64,000 nt of DNA from Fodinibacter sp963730365 (GCA_963730365.1 CAVSRM010000010.1:310001-374000), one strand, 5' to 3'; positions 23,794 to 32,884 are shown, numbered from the stretch's first letter. Numbers and translations: made by a program. The notes: generated by a model not told the origin, from the letters alone.

Positions 23794-25176
23794 GTGCCTG
23801 ACGTGAGTGAACCGAGGCCGGGGCCCGAGACCCCGAACCAGCACCGGGAGGTGCTGCGCCTCGCAGTGCCCGCGTTCCTCGCCCTCGTCGCCGAGCCGCT
23901 GTTCCTCCTCGCGGACGCGGCCATCGTCGGACGCCTGGGCGTTGCTCCACTCGCCGGCCTCGGCGTGGCGAGCGCCGTCCTCCTGACCGCAGCGAACGTC
24001 TTCGTCTTCCTGGCCTACGGCACGACGGCCGTCGTGGCCCGACAGCTGGGCGCGGGCTCGAGGGCCGGCGCCATCGCGGCCGGCATCGACGGCACCTGGC
24101 TCGCCGTGGGCCTCGGCACGGTCACTGCCGCCGTGGTCGCGCTGCTCGCCGAACCCATCTGCCAGCTCTTCGGCGCCTCGGACGCAGCCCTCGCCCAAGC
24201 GATCATCTACCTGCGCATCTCGGCCCTGGGCATCCCCGGGATGCTCGTGGTGCTGGCGACCACCGGTGTGCTCCGCGGCCTCCAGGACACCCGGACCCCC
24301 CTCGTCGCCGCCGTGCTGGGCTTCTCGTCCAACATCGTCCTCAACATCTGGTTCGTCGTCGGACTCGGGTGGGGCATCGCCGGGTCGGCCTGGGGAACCG
24401 TCGTCGCTCAGACCGGGATGGCCGTCGGGCTGGTCGTCGTCCTCATCCGGTATGCCGCACGCACCTCGGTGCCGCTGAGGGCCCACCCCTCGCGGGTGCT
24501 CGCGGCGGCCCGGGGCGGCGTCCCCCTCCTCATCCGGACCATGGCCCTGCGGGGAGTGCTGCTCGTGACGACCTTCGTCGCCGCGGGGCTCGGCGACGTT
24601 CCGCTGGCCGCCTACCAGGTCACCGCCACGATCTGGTCGTTCCTCACCTTCTCCCTCGACGCCATCGCCATCGCGGCGCAGGCCATCACCGGCAAGACCC
24701 TCGGCGCGGGGGAGGTCGAGCGCACGCGCGCGGCGACCCAGCTGATGCTCCGTTGGGGGGTGCTGGCCGGCATCGTCCTGGGTCTGGTCGTGCTGCTGGT
24801 CCGCCCGTTCATCGGTCCCCTGTTCAGTCCCGACCTCGCCGTGCAGGCGGCCATCGCGGGCGGCCTGGTGATCGTCGCGCTCGGCCAACCCCTCTCGGGC
24901 TACGTCTTCGTCATCGACGGGGTCCTCATCGGTGCGGGCGACGGCCGGTGGTTGGCCAAGGCCATGGTCGCGACCCTCCTTGCCTACCTGCCGATCATCC
25001 TCGGCGTGCGCGCCGCCGGTGAGTGGCTGCTCGACGGGGGCAGCGTGAGGGGCGAGGTCAACGCGGTGACGTGGCTGTGGATCGCCTTCACCGCCTTCAT
25101 GTCGATCCGGGCCACCCTCATGTGGCTCCGGGTCCGCACCGACCGATGGATGGTCACCGGAGCCGAGATGCGCTGA
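23794..25176 (+). CDS. MATE family efflux transporter (DinF-like)
   Basis: 460 residues with about 12 membrane segments in two halves. EVLRLAVPAFLALVAEPLFLLADAA opens the first half (cation-site acidic residues likely in AEPLFLLADAA), and the second starts RGGVPLLIRTMALRG. LQDTRTPLVAAVLGF is a typical MATE loop. These proteins export drugs or metabolites using Na+ or H+. The GTG at 23794 is used; a second GTG at 23803 is equally possible since no Shine-Dalgarno sequence is visible. Confidence 0.88.
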   Translation: MPDVSEPRPGPETPNQHREVLRLAVPAFLALVAEPLFLLADAAIVGRLGVAPLAGLGVASAVLLTAANVFVFLAYGTTAVVARQLGAGSRAGAIAAGIDGTWLAVGLGTVTAAVVALLAEPICQLFGASDAALAQAIIYLRISALGIPGMLVVLATTGVLRGLQDTRTPLVAAVLGFSSNIVLNIWFVVGLGWGIAGSAWGTVVAQTGMAVGLVVVLIRYAARTSVPLRAHPSRVLAAARGGVPLLIRTMALRGVLLVTTFVAAGLGDVPLAAYQVTATIWSFLTFSLDAIAIAAQAITGKTLGAGEVERTRAATQLMLRWGVLAGIVLGLVVLLVRPFIGPLFSPDLAVQAAIAGGLVIVALGQPLSGYVFVIDGVLIGAGDGRWLAKAMVATLLAYLPIILGVRAAGEWLLDGGSVRGEVNAVTWLWIAFTAFMSIRATLMWLRVRTDRWMVTGAEMR

Positions 25177-25200
25177 GCTGGCTGCTGCCCCCCGGGCTCG

Positions 25201-26748
25201 TCAGCTCCCCGCCATGCCGGCGTCAACCACCTCGACGGCCGCCTCCCGCCGCGGGTCACCCGCCGCCTCGAGCGCACCCCCGGCGTGCCGGTGGGCCGCC
25301 CCCACCCCACCGAAGTACATCGACAGGTCGCCGTGGTCGATGGACGCGAGCCCACTCGCTCGCACTGCCTCCTCGATGGCCGCATCGGACTCGTGCTCGA
25401 CGACGGCGCGGCCCTCCTCGTCGAACCTCACGTGCAGCCGCGGCGCCTCGATCGCCTCGCGCAGGGGGGCGCCCCCGAGGCACCCCTGGCCGAGCACCTG
25501 CATGAGAGCAGTGGTGATCCGGTCGGCACCCGGGGAGCCGACTGCCAGGACACGGCCATCAGCGGTGCGCCCCGTGGTCGGGGCCATGTTCGAGGCCAGC
25601 CGGGTGCCCGGGGCCAACCGGTGCAGGCCCAGTCGGTTGAGCTCGGGCTCGCCGAGGGCGTTGTTGAGGAGCATGCCCGTGCCGGGCACGGTGACCCCGG
25701 CGCCGTAGCCACTCGACATCGTGATGGCGCAGGCGGTGCCGTCGGAGTCGACCACCGAGACGTGGGCCGTGCTCGCGCTCGTCGGGAGGCCGGCCAGGCC
25801 GTGCCGATCCACCTTCAGGAGCAGCTCGTGCCCCGCGGCGTCGAGGTCGGAGGCGAGGTCGTGCACCTCGAGGCGATAGCGCAGCACCGCCTCCTGGATG
25901 GCGATGACGTCCGGCCAGCGGTGGGAGCCGCGTCGCTGGAGCTCGCCCAGCATGACGGCGAGCATCGGCCCACCGACCGATGGCGGAGGGTTGACGGCGA
26001 GGTCCCAGTCGCCCACGAGGCGCCGCACCGGCGGTCGGACGAGCGGGGAGTACTCCGCGAGGTCGGAGCTCGTCACCAGCCCGCCGTGGATCGCCATGTC
26101 CGAGACCATGGCTCGCCCGATCTCGCCCGTGGAAAGGACCGACGAGCCTTCGTGGGCGAGGAGGTCCAGCAGGTCGGCGAGCGCCCCGTTCGTCGCCTGG
26201 TCGCCGGCCCGCACCGGGCTGCCGTCCTCCCGCGTCACGAGCCGGTGAGCCTCGGGGTCGTGACCGAACAGGGGGTCGGCGGTGAAGGACAGGTACCGCG
26301 AGGCCGCACCGCCGATCGGGTAGCCCGTCCGGCACGCTGCAGCGGCGGGGGCGACGACCTCGGACCAGGGAGCGACGCCGAGCTCCTCAGCCGCGAGCCC
26401 GCACGCGGCAACCGCCCCGGGGGTGGCGACCGCGCCGTGACCGGCGAACATGCGCACGCCGCCGCCGTAGTCGGTGACGACCTCGCGGACCCCCTTCCCG
26501 AGGCGCTCGAGCGGGAGGCCGCGACCAGGCATCTCCACGTTGCCGTCAATGACGACCGGTGCGCCGTCGGCGGGCCACACCGAGATGAAGGCGCCGCCGG
26601 CGAGTGAGACGATCCCCGGCTCGGTGCACATCGCCGCGAGCGCCGCGGCCACCGCGACATCGACGGCATTCCCGCCGGCGCGTGCGAGCGAGCGACCGGC
26701 GGCCAGCGAGACCGGGCCGGTCGCGGCGATCGCCACCTGTGCAGCCAT
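25201..26748 (-). CDS. Gamma-glutamyltransferase family protein
   Basis: 515 residues. The N-terminal AGGNAVDVAVAAALAAMCTEPG is the large-subunit start, without a signal peptide. The autocleavage/nucleophile threonine is in ASTAHVSVVDSDGTACAIT; the second threonine common in TTH is alanine here. SSGYGAGVTVPGTGMLLNNALG is the oxyanion and substrate loop. It would process itself and hydrolyse or transfer gamma-glutamyl groups, for example from glutathione or polyglutamate. The lack of a secretion signal suggests a cytoplasmic enzyme. It is divergent from the phosphorylase operon. Confidence 0.87.
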   Translation of the reverse strand: MAAQVAIAATGPVSLAAGRSLARAGGNAVDVAVAAALAAMCTEPGIVSLAGGAFISVWPADGAPVVIDGNVEMPGRGLPLERLGKGVREVVTDYGGGVRMFAGHGAVATPGAVAACGLAAEELGVAPWSEVVAPAAAACRTGYPIGGAASRYLSFTADPLFGHDPEAHRLVTREDGSPVRAGDQATNGALADLLDLLAHEGSSVLSTGEIGRAMVSDMAIHGGLVTSSDLAEYSPLVRPPVRRLVGDWDLAVNPPPSVGGPMLAVMLGELQRRGSHRWPDVIAIQEAVLRYRLEVHDLASDLDAAGHELLLKVDRHGLAGLPTSASTAHVSVVDSDGTACAITMSSGYGAGVTVPGTGMLLNNALGEPELNRLGLHRLAPGTRLASNMAPTTGRTADGRVLAVGSPGADRITTALMQVLGQGCLGGAPLREAIEAPRLHVRFDEEGRAVVEHESDAAIEEAVRASGLASIDHGDLSMYFGGVGAAHRHAGGALEAAGDPRREAAVEVVDAGMAGS

Positions 26749-26819
26749 GCGGGCATCCTCCCATCGAGGCCGGTGACCGCGGGTCGGGTGACCACGGCGG
26801 ACGGGTAGCGTTCGGGTCC

Positions 26820-27632
26820 ATGACGCCCTCGCCCCTCGGCATCGTCGCCGGCACCGGGTTCTACGACCTCGACTCCCTCGCGGACCCCGTCACCGAGACC
26901 ATCTCGACGGCCTTCGGGGACGCGCGCGTCACCCGTGGGACCTGGTACGGCCTGCCCGTGGTCTTCCTCACCCGGCACGGAGCCGGACACACCGTTCCCC
27001 CGCACCTGGTCAACTACCGGGCCAACATCCGTGCGCTCACCCAGCTCGGCGTACGCGACGTCATCGCCGTCAACGTGACGGGCAGCATCGACCCCGAGCT
27101 CGACCCGGGTGACCTGGTCTGCCCGGACGACTTCCTCGACCTCACCCGGCAGCGACCAGTCACCTTCTTCGACGGCTCCGGCCCTGAGGGAGTCCGGCAC
27201 GTCGACGTCGTCGAGGCCTACCACCCCGCCCTGCGCCGGGAGATCCTCGACGCGGCCGCCGGCGCCGGCCGGTCGATGCGCGACGGCGGCGTCTACGCCG
27301 CCTTCGAGGGGCCGCGCTTCGAGACCCCTGCCGAGATCAGGCTCGCGGCCCTCGCCGGTGGCACGGTCGCAGGGATGACAGGTGTCCCCGAGGTCACCCT
27401 CGCGGTCGAGGACGGGCTCCGGTATGCCGCGATCTCCCTCGTCGTCAACCCGGCCGCCGGGGTGGCGCCGGACTCCGAGCCGATCACGATGGAGGAGATC
27501 TCCACGGTGCTCGCCGCTTCGGCCGCCGACGTGCTCGCGGTCCTCGACGAGCTCGTCCACACCCGCGCCACCTTCGCCGACGACGACACCGACACGCCCC
27601 GCGTCGACCCGGTCACGGAGGCCACGCCATGA
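26820..27632 (+). CDS. Methylthio-nucleoside phosphorylase (MTAP/PNP family 2)
   Basis: 270 residues. GIVAGTGFYDLDSL and TRHGAGHTVPPHLVNYRAN give the phosphate and ribose sites, and VYAAFEGPRFETPAEIRL the purine site of family 2 phosphorylases. The base-recognition loop reads LVVNPAAG rather than the TDYD type of 6-aminopurine-specific MTA phosphorylases, so a 6-oxopurine such as 5'-methylthioinosine or inosine is more likely. This fits the overlapping downstream MTA/SAH deaminase (ATGA overlap). ATG 26820 has no clear ribosome binding site and may be leaderless. It heads a four-gene operon. Confidence 0.85.
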   Translation: MTPSPLGIVAGTGFYDLDSLADPVTETISTAFGDARVTRGTWYGLPVVFLTRHGAGHTVPPHLVNYRANIRALTQLGVRDVIAVNVTGSIDPELDPGDLVCPDDFLDLTRQRPVTFFDGSGPEGVRHVDVVEAYHPALRREILDAAAGAGRSMRDGGVYAAFEGPRFETPAEIRLAALAGGTVAGMTGVPEVTLAVEDGLRYAAISLVVNPAAGVAPDSEPITMEEISTVLAASAADVLAVLDELVHTRATFADDDTDTPRVDPVTEATP

Positions 27633-29116
27633 AACGGGTCGTCATCGAGAACGCCACGTACGTCGTCACCGTCGACGAGCACGACACGATCCTCCGCGAC
27701 CACACCCTCACCGTCGACGACGGCGTCATCACCGCCATCGAGCCAGCTACGCCGGAGGCGGCGCAGTCCGGACCCTCGATGCGGCCGCTGGCCGGGCCTG
27801 GCGGCGGGTCCCACGCTCTGCGTGGGCGCGCAAGTGAGCGCCGGCGGAGGGGTGCGGATGGGTCGCGGCCGCACGACGGCTCCGGCGGAGCTGGATCGGA
27901 CTCGGACGTGACGACGATCGACGCGACAGGGAAGCTGGTGATGCCGGGTCTGGTCAACCTGCACACCCACCTGCCGATGACGTTGCTGCGCGGTCTCGCC
28001 GAGAACGTCGACCTCCAGGGGTTCCTCGAGCGGGTCTGGGCCGCAGAGGGCGTGCTGATGGACCCGGAGACGGTCGAGCTCGGGGCGACGCTGGGCGCCC
28101 TGGAGTCCCTGCTCGGCGGGTGCACGACCCAGCTCGACATGTACTTCCACCACGAGGCCACCCACCGGGGAGCCGTGGCGGCCGGGTCGCGCCACGTCAT
28201 CGGCCCGGTCTTCTTCGACGGCCCCGGTCCCGACGGGCTGGCCTGGCAGGAGCGGCTCGACGGCCTCCGGGCGTGGCCCGGCATCCTGGCCGAGATCGGC
28301 GGCCCGGACGTCCCCGTCGCCGCCATGCCGCACGCGACCTACACCTGCGCCCCCGAGGGGCTCGCGGAGGTGGTGTCGGCGCTGCGAGAGCTGCTCTCCA
28401 CGGAGGGCGCTCGCCGCGGCGTGCTGACGACGCACGTCTCGGAGAACGGCGCGGAGAACGCCGACGTGCTGGAGCGCTACGGCACGACCCCGATCGGGGT
28501 GCTCCACGCCGCCGGCTGGTTGAGCCCCGACCTCCCACTCGTGCTCGGGCACGGCGTGCACCTCAGCGAGGCCGACCAGGAGCGCATCACCGAGGCTGGT
28601 GCCGCAGTCGCGCACTGCCCGGGGTCCAACCTCAAGCTCGCCAGTGGCGCTCTGCACTGGGAAGCACTGTGGGAGAACGGCATCCGACTCGGAATCGGCA
28701 CCGACGGTTGCTCGAGCAGCAATGACCTCGACATGTGGCAGGCGATGAGACAGGCCGCCATGCTCGCGCGGTTGACCAGCGGACGACCCGATGTCGCGAG
28801 TGCCGACCAGGTGCTCCGGGCGGCGACCATCGAGGGCGCGAGAGCGCTGGGTCTGGGCGACGTCATCGGCTCCCTGGAGGTCGGCAAGCGCGCCGACGTC
28901 GCCGTGGTCGACCTGGATGCGCCGCACCTCACCCCGGTCCACGACGTGGCGGCGTTGCTCGTCTTCGCCGCAGGCCGCGCCGACGTGACCGACGTGCTCG
29001 TCGACGGCAATCCGGTGGTCCGGGAGCGACGCAGCACCCGGGTCGACACTCCCGCGCTACTGGCGCGGGCTCGGGAGCGCTCTGCGGACGCCCGGAAGGG
29101 TGCCGCGACGACATGA
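27629..29116 (+). CDS. mtaD: 5-methylthioadenosine/S-adenosylhomocysteine deaminase (amidohydrolase)
   Basis: 495 residues of the amidohydrolase superfamily. Metal ligands are in PGLVNLHTHLPMTLLRG (HxH), THVSENGAEN, LGHGVHLSE and IGTDGCSSSNDLDMW (aspartate). The C-terminal ATIEGARALGLGDVIGSLEVGKRADV closes the composite beta-sandwich. Relatives deaminate MTA, SAH or guanine-like compounds. Odd feature: residues about 40-90 are a low-complexity Arg/Gly/Ser-rich insert that splits the N-terminal sandwich from the barrel, encoded by a palindrome-ended DNA element at 27743-27894 in frame. The insert should loop out of the fold. The start overlaps the phosphorylase stop, and the stop overlaps the next start. 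Confidence 0.88.
   Translation: MKRVVIENATYVVTVDEHDTILRDHTLTVDDGVITAIEPATPEAAQSGPSMRPLAGPGGGSHALRGRASERRRRGADGSRPHDGSGGAGSDSDVTTIDATGKLVMPGLVNLHTHLPMTLLRGLAENVDLQGFLERVWAAEGVLMDPETVELGATLGALESLLGGCTTQLDMYFHHEATHRGAVAAGSRHVIGPVFFDGPGPDGLAWQERLDGLRAWPGILAEIGGPDVPVAAMPHATYTCAPEGLAEVVSALRELLSTEGARRGVLTTHVSENGAENADVLERYGTTPIGVLHAAGWLSPDLPLVLGHGVHLSEADQERITEAGAAVAHCPGSNLKLASGALHWEALWENGIRLGIGTDGCSSSNDLDMWQAMRQAAMLARLTSGRPDVASADQVLRAATIEGARALGLGDVIGSLEVGKRADVAVVDLDAPHLTPVHDVAALLVFAAGRADVTDVLVDGNPVVRERRSTRVDTPALLARARERSADARKGAATT
27743..27894. repeat. Palindrome-ended element inserted in frame in mtaD
   Basis: The ends CCAGCTACGCCGGAGGCG (27743-27760) and, on the other strand, CCAGCTCCGCCGGAGCCG (27877-27894) match at 16 of 18 bases. 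Inside lies CCCACGCTCTGCGTGGG, another dyad. The segment interrupts a conserved protein region (VITAIEP / TIDATGKLVMPG) without breaking the frame. It resembles a REP- or Rickettsia-palindromic-element-like insertion; no transposase is present. Confidence 0.65.
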
Positions 29117-29577
29117 GCGAGACCCCTGAGCAGATCATCGAGCGGCTGGGCATGGAGCAGATCCCGGAGGAGGGTGCCTGGTTCGCGGCCGGCCCACGGA
29201 CCCAGGGGCTCAACGGCATCACCGTGCTGCTCACCGACCGCCCCGACGGCTTCTCCGCGATGCACCGCCTGGCCGTCGACGAGGGCTGGCAGTGGCTCGC
29301 CGGTGCCCGGATGGCGCTGCTCCGGTTGCGGCCCGGCGGCAGCGGGGTGCTCAACTACGTCGCCGCCGAACGCAGCCAGGTGCTGGTCCGGCGCGGGACG
29401 TGGATGGGGGCCTCCACGCTGGGCGACTGGACCCTGCTGGCCTGCTGGTGCTCACCGGCATTCCGACCCGAGCACTTCGAGCTGGGCCAGCGGGACGACC
29501 TCGCCCGCGACTACCCGGAGTACGCGACGGAGATCACCGCCCTCACCCGCACCACCCCCGTCGGGAGCAGCCGGTGA
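29113..29577 (+). CDS. DUF985-type cupin protein
   Basis: 154 residues from ATG 29113, overlapping the deaminase stop by four bases. EQIIERLGMEQIPEEGAWFA is the N-terminal helix and strand of the cupin_5 (DUF985) family, and GSGVLNYVAAERSQVLVRRG with FRPEHFELGQRDDL complete the barrel. The usual family has about 130-170 residues. The function of the family is not firmly known; some relatives bind small metabolites. Its place in this operon suggests a role in nucleoside or sugar-phosphate handling. Confidence 0.78.
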   Translation: MSETPEQIIERLGMEQIPEEGAWFAAGPRTQGLNGITVLLTDRPDGFSAMHRLAVDEGWQWLAGARMALLRLRPGGSGVLNYVAAERSQVLVRRGTWMGASTLGDWTLLACWCSPAFRPEHFELGQRDDLARDYPEYATEITALTRTTPVGSSR

Positions 29578-30326
29578 CCGCCCTGGTCACCGGAGCGAGC
29601 GGCGGGCTCGGTCGGGCCATCGCGGTCGCGCTCGCTGCTGGTGGGCACGACGTCGGCGTGCACTACCGAGGGGACCGTGCCGGCGCCGAGACCACCGCCG
29701 GCTCGGTGGAGGCCGCCGGGCGCCGGGCGGCGCTGCTGTACGCCGACCTCGACATCGCGGAGGCGACCGACCTCGACCGGGCCTGTGAGGCCCTCTTGGA
29801 CTCGTGCACCGCGGCGCTCGACCCCCCCGGCGTCGTGGTCCTCAACGCCTTCCCCCAGCACCACGTCGACTGGGCGGAGCTCGACACCCCTGCCTGGGAC
29901 GTGATGCACCGAGCCGGTCTGCGCCCGACGACCGCCCTGCTGCACCGAGCCCTGGCTCGCCTGGGGTCCGGTGGGGTGGTCGTCGTCGTGGGGTCCATCG
30001 AGGGGCTGCGGGCGACCCCCGGCCACACCCCGTACGCCGTCGCCAAGGCGGCCCTGCACCACCTCACCGCTGCTGCGTCCCACGAGGTGGGGGCCCGAGG
30101 GGTCCGGGTGGTCGCGGTCGCCCCCGGTCTCGTCGACCGGCCGGGGCTGCGCGAGGCCTGGCCGGAGGGTGTGGCGCGCTGGGAGGCCGCGAGCGCCCTG
30201 GGGCGTCCGGTCACCCCGGAGGAGGTGGCCGACACTGTCGCCTTCCTCGCCTCACCGGGTGCATCCGGCATCACCGGCACCACTGTCACCATCGATGCCG
30301 GCTGGTCCGCCGGGCCCGCTTGGTGA
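29574..30326 (+). CDS. Short-chain dehydrogenase/reductase
   Basis: 250 residues from GTG 29574, overlapping the cupin stop (GTGA). The cofactor motif is TGASGGLGRA (about residues 6-15), the catalytic serine lies in VVVVGSIEGL, and the YxxxK motif is YAVAK. The C-terminal FLASPGASGITGTTVTIDAG is typical of classical SDRs. The usual NNAG motif reads LNAFPQ, a deviation. NADP preference is suggested by the HYRGDR segment after strand two. Substrate unknown; the operon suggests a product of nucleoside or methylthioribose breakdown. Confidence 0.82.
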   Translation: MTALVTGASGGLGRAIAVALAAGGHDVGVHYRGDRAGAETTAGSVEAAGRRAALLYADLDIAEATDLDRACEALLDSCTAALDPPGVVVLNAFPQHHVDWAELDTPAWDVMHRAGLRPTTALLHRALARLGSGGVVVVVGSIEGLRATPGHTPYAVAKAALHHLTAAASHEVGARGVRVVAVAPGLVDRPGLREAWPEGVARWEAASALGRPVTPEEVADTVAFLASPGASGITGTTVTIDAGWSAGPAW

Positions 30327-30400
30327 TTCTCGCCATCAGCGCGACCCGTTTCTCGTCAGTCCCGTGCCGTTGACGAAGTAACGACCATGCAACGACAGTG

Positions 30401-30426
30401 GGGCCCCCGGGACTTCGGTCCGGCCC
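30401..30426 (+). terminator. Hairpin before the BMP lipoprotein gene
   Basis: GGGCC (30401-30405) and GGCCC (30422-30426) flank an inner GGAC-TTCG-GTCC hairpin. It lies in the 148-base gap after the SDR stop. It could end the salvage operon; the inner stem is only four pairs, so this is a weak call. Confidence 0.3.
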
Positions 30427-30474
30427 AGGCCTTAGCATCTGCAACGTCTGAACCCTTTTCCTAGGAGAACATCC

Positions 30475-31569
30475 ATGAAGTCCACGCGTTTCCTGGTCGC
30501 CGCGCCGGCGGCGCTCGCCCTGGCCCTCGCCGGCTGCGGCGGCAGCACCGGCAATGACAGCACCGACGACGCCTCCGGCGACTCCTCCGCCGCAGCGGGT
30601 GCACCCACCGACGACTCGAACTGCGCGGACGCCGACGTCTTCTGCGTCGGTCTCGTCACCGACACCGGCAAGGTCGACGACAAGTCGTTCAACCAGTCGG
30701 CCCACGAGGGGGCGATGGCCGCAGCCGAGGACAACAACGGCTTCTACAAGTACATCGAGACCCAGGACGCCAAGGACTACGCCGCCAACATGGCGCAGTT
30801 CACGAACAAGGGCTACGACGTCGTCGTCACCGTTGGCTTCCTCATGACCGATGCCACCGCCGAGGCCGCAGCAGCCAACCCCGACACCCGTTTCATCGGT
30901 GTCGACCAGACCTACGACGCTGCCGCCGTGACCTCCCCGAACGTCACCGGCCTGGTCTTCCCCGAGGACCAGGCGGGCTACGGCGCCGGCTACCTGGCCG
31001 GCCTGATGACCCAGACCGACAAGCTGGGCCAGGTGCTCGGCCTCGAGATCCCGCCGGTGCAGAAGTACGCCAAGGGCTTCGAGGCGGGCGCCAAGGCCGC
31101 CAACCCCTCGGTGAGCGTCACCACCGTCTACCACCCCGCCGCGGACAATGCGTTCAACGACCCGGTATGGGGAGCCGGCGAGGCGAAGAAGCAGCTCGCG
31201 CAGGGCGCGGACATCATCTTCGGCGCCGGCGGCAACACCGGAAACGGTGCCCTGCAGGAGGTCGCCAAGGACTCCGCAGCCGGCAGCGAGGTGTTCTGCA
31301 TCGGGGTCGACCTCGACCAGTGGGACACCGTTCCGGCCGCGCAGCCCTGCCTCGTGACCTCCGCGATGAAGCTCATCACCCAGGGCGTCACCGACACGGT
31401 CACCACGGCGAAGGACGGCGACTTCACCGAGCTGCAGACCCTCGGTCAGGCCGGCCTCGCGCCGTTCCACGACTTCGACAGCGTCGTCCCGGACGACGTG
31501 AAGACCCAGGTCGCCGATGTCGTCAGCCAGATGGAGGCCGGCACGCTCGAGACCGGCGTCACGCTCTGA
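30475..31569 (+). CDS. BMP-family nucleoside-binding lipoprotein
   Basis: 364 residues with a lipoprotein signal peptide; the lipobox is LALAGC with the lipidated Cys at about residue 22, followed by a Ser/Thr/Asp-rich linker. VCF-type opening FCVGLVTDTGKVDDKSFNQS is the hallmark of BMP (PnrA/BmpA) proteins, which bind purine nucleosides or riboflavin outside the membrane. GVDQTYD and FPEDQAGYGAGYLAG follow as in the family. A good TAGGAG site precedes ATG 30475. It heads an ABC importer with two permeases and one ATPase downstream. Confidence 0.92.
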   Translation: MKSTRFLVAAPAALALALAGCGGSTGNDSTDDASGDSSAAAGAPTDDSNCADADVFCVGLVTDTGKVDDKSFNQSAHEGAMAAAEDNNGFYKYIETQDAKDYAANMAQFTNKGYDVVVTVGFLMTDATAEAAAANPDTRFIGVDQTYDAAAVTSPNVTGLVFPEDQAGYGAGYLAGLMTQTDKLGQVLGLEIPPVQKYAKGFEAGAKAANPSVSVTTVYHPAADNAFNDPVWGAGEAKKQLAQGADIIFGAGGNTGNGALQEVAKDSAAGSEVFCIGVDLDQWDTVPAAQPCLVTSAMKLITQGVTDTVTTAKDGDFTELQTLGQAGLAPFHDFDSVVPDDVKTQVADVVSQMEAGTLETGVTL

Positions 31570-31626
31570 CGCTGAAGACCTGACGGCGCGTCGGACGCTC
31601 CGGCGCCACGCGACAACCGCGACACT

Positions 31627-31656
31627 GGGGGCGGGCACCCACGGGTGCCCGCCCCC
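31627..31656 (+). terminator. Perfect 14-bp stem-loop between lipoprotein and permease genes
   Basis: GGGGGCGGGCACCC (31627-31640) pairs exactly with GGGTGCCCGCCCCC (31643-31656). There is no T-run. Structures here usually stabilise the binding-protein mRNA or cause partial termination, giving more binding protein than permease. Confidence 0.65.
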
Positions 31657-31728
31657 GGTGTGTCATCACCCTGTTTGCCCGGGGGTGCTGGCAGGCAGAC
31701 TGTGGGCACCCACCGACATTGGAGTCAC

Positions 31729-32883
31729 ATGTCAGAGACACCCACGGTGGCCGATCCGGCCGCCGACCCAGGGCCCGGAGCCGAGCCCCCGGAGGACAAC
31801 CCCTCGACATCGCGGGCACTGGCCTACCTCTTCGCCCACCAGAGCTTCGTCGTGATCCTGGCGGCACTGGTCATCTCGCTCCTCATCGGGGCGGTGCTGA
31901 TCCGTCTCCAGGGCGTGAATCCCTGGGCGGCCTACCAGATCCTCGTCGACCAGGCGCTCCTCGTCCCCGGCGGGCTGACCCGCACCCTCCAGAAGACCGC
32001 TCCACTCGTGCTGACCGGCCTGGCCGTCGTGCTGCCCCTGCGCGTGGGGCTCTTCAACATCGGCGGCCAGGGCCAGCTGATCTTCGGGGCGACCATCGGC
32101 GCGTGGATCGGGTACTCGGCCGCTGGCCTCGGCTTCGCGGGCGCCCTCCTCGGCCTGGCTGCGGGCATGGTCGCGGGCGCCAGCATCGGCTTCATCGCCG
32201 GCTTCCTCAAGGCGACCCGCGGAGTCCACGAGGTCATCACGACGATCATGCTCAACTACATCGTCGCCGGCGTCACCTGGTGGCTGGTGACCGGTCCCCT
32301 GCAGGCGGAGTCCTCCAAGACCAGCGGAATTCCCCAGACCGAGCTGATCCCGGAGGGCGCCCGCGTGGACGCCGTGGCCGGCGTCCCGATCGGCTTCGTC
32401 ATCGCGGTGCTCTTCGCGGTGCTGTGCTGGTGGGTGCTCACGCGCACCACCCTGGGCTTCCAGTTCAACACCGTGGGCAGCAACAAGGACGCCGCCGGCT
32501 ACGCGGGCATCTCGATCAAGAAGATCGTCACCCTCTCGATGGTCTTCGGTGGAGGCCTCGCCGGCCTCGCCGGGGCGCTCGAGGCGGCCGGCACGCTGCA
32601 CCGCTTCGAGCCGGCGATCGGCGGAACGCTCGGCTTCGACGGCATCACCATCGCGCTGCTCGCCCGGTCCAACCCGCTGGCGACGATCCCCGCAGCCTTC
32701 CTCGTGGGCATCCTGCGCACCGGTGCCGCCGGCCTCCAGTTCGAGACGGGCATCGCCCCCGAGGTCGTCGACCTGCTCCTGGCGATCATCCTGCTCATGG
32801 TCTCCATCCCCGTCCTCGGGAAGTGGATCTTCCGCAGCAGGGCCGACAAGGTCACCGTCGCGTCCACGAGCTGGGGGTCCTGA
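31729..32883 (+). CDS. ABC transporter permease (nucleoside/BMP type)
   Basis: 384 residues, ATG 31729 after GGAG. An N-terminal acidic proline-rich cytoplasmic tail (about 45 residues) leads to 8-10 membrane segments. LRVGLFNIGGQGQLIFGA is the conserved core of BPD_transp_2 permeases and EVITTIMLNYIVAGV the coupling region. It pairs with the next permease to form the channel of the nucleoside importer. The stop precedes the next ATG by one base. Confidence 0.9.
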   Translation: MSETPTVADPAADPGPGAEPPEDNPSTSRALAYLFAHQSFVVILAALVISLLIGAVLIRLQGVNPWAAYQILVDQALLVPGGLTRTLQKTAPLVLTGLAVVLPLRVGLFNIGGQGQLIFGATIGAWIGYSAAGLGFAGALLGLAAGMVAGASIGFIAGFLKATRGVHEVITTIMLNYIVAGVTWWLVTGPLQAESSKTSGIPQTELIPEGARVDAVAGVPIGFVIAVLFAVLCWWVLTRTTLGFQFNTVGSNKDAAGYAGISIKKIVTLSMVFGGGLAGLAGALEAAGTLHRFEPAIGGTLGFDGITIALLARSNPLATIPAAFLVGILRTGAAGLQFETGIAPEVVDLLLAIILLMVSIPVLGKWIFRSRADKVTVASTSWGS

Positions 32884-32884
32884 G

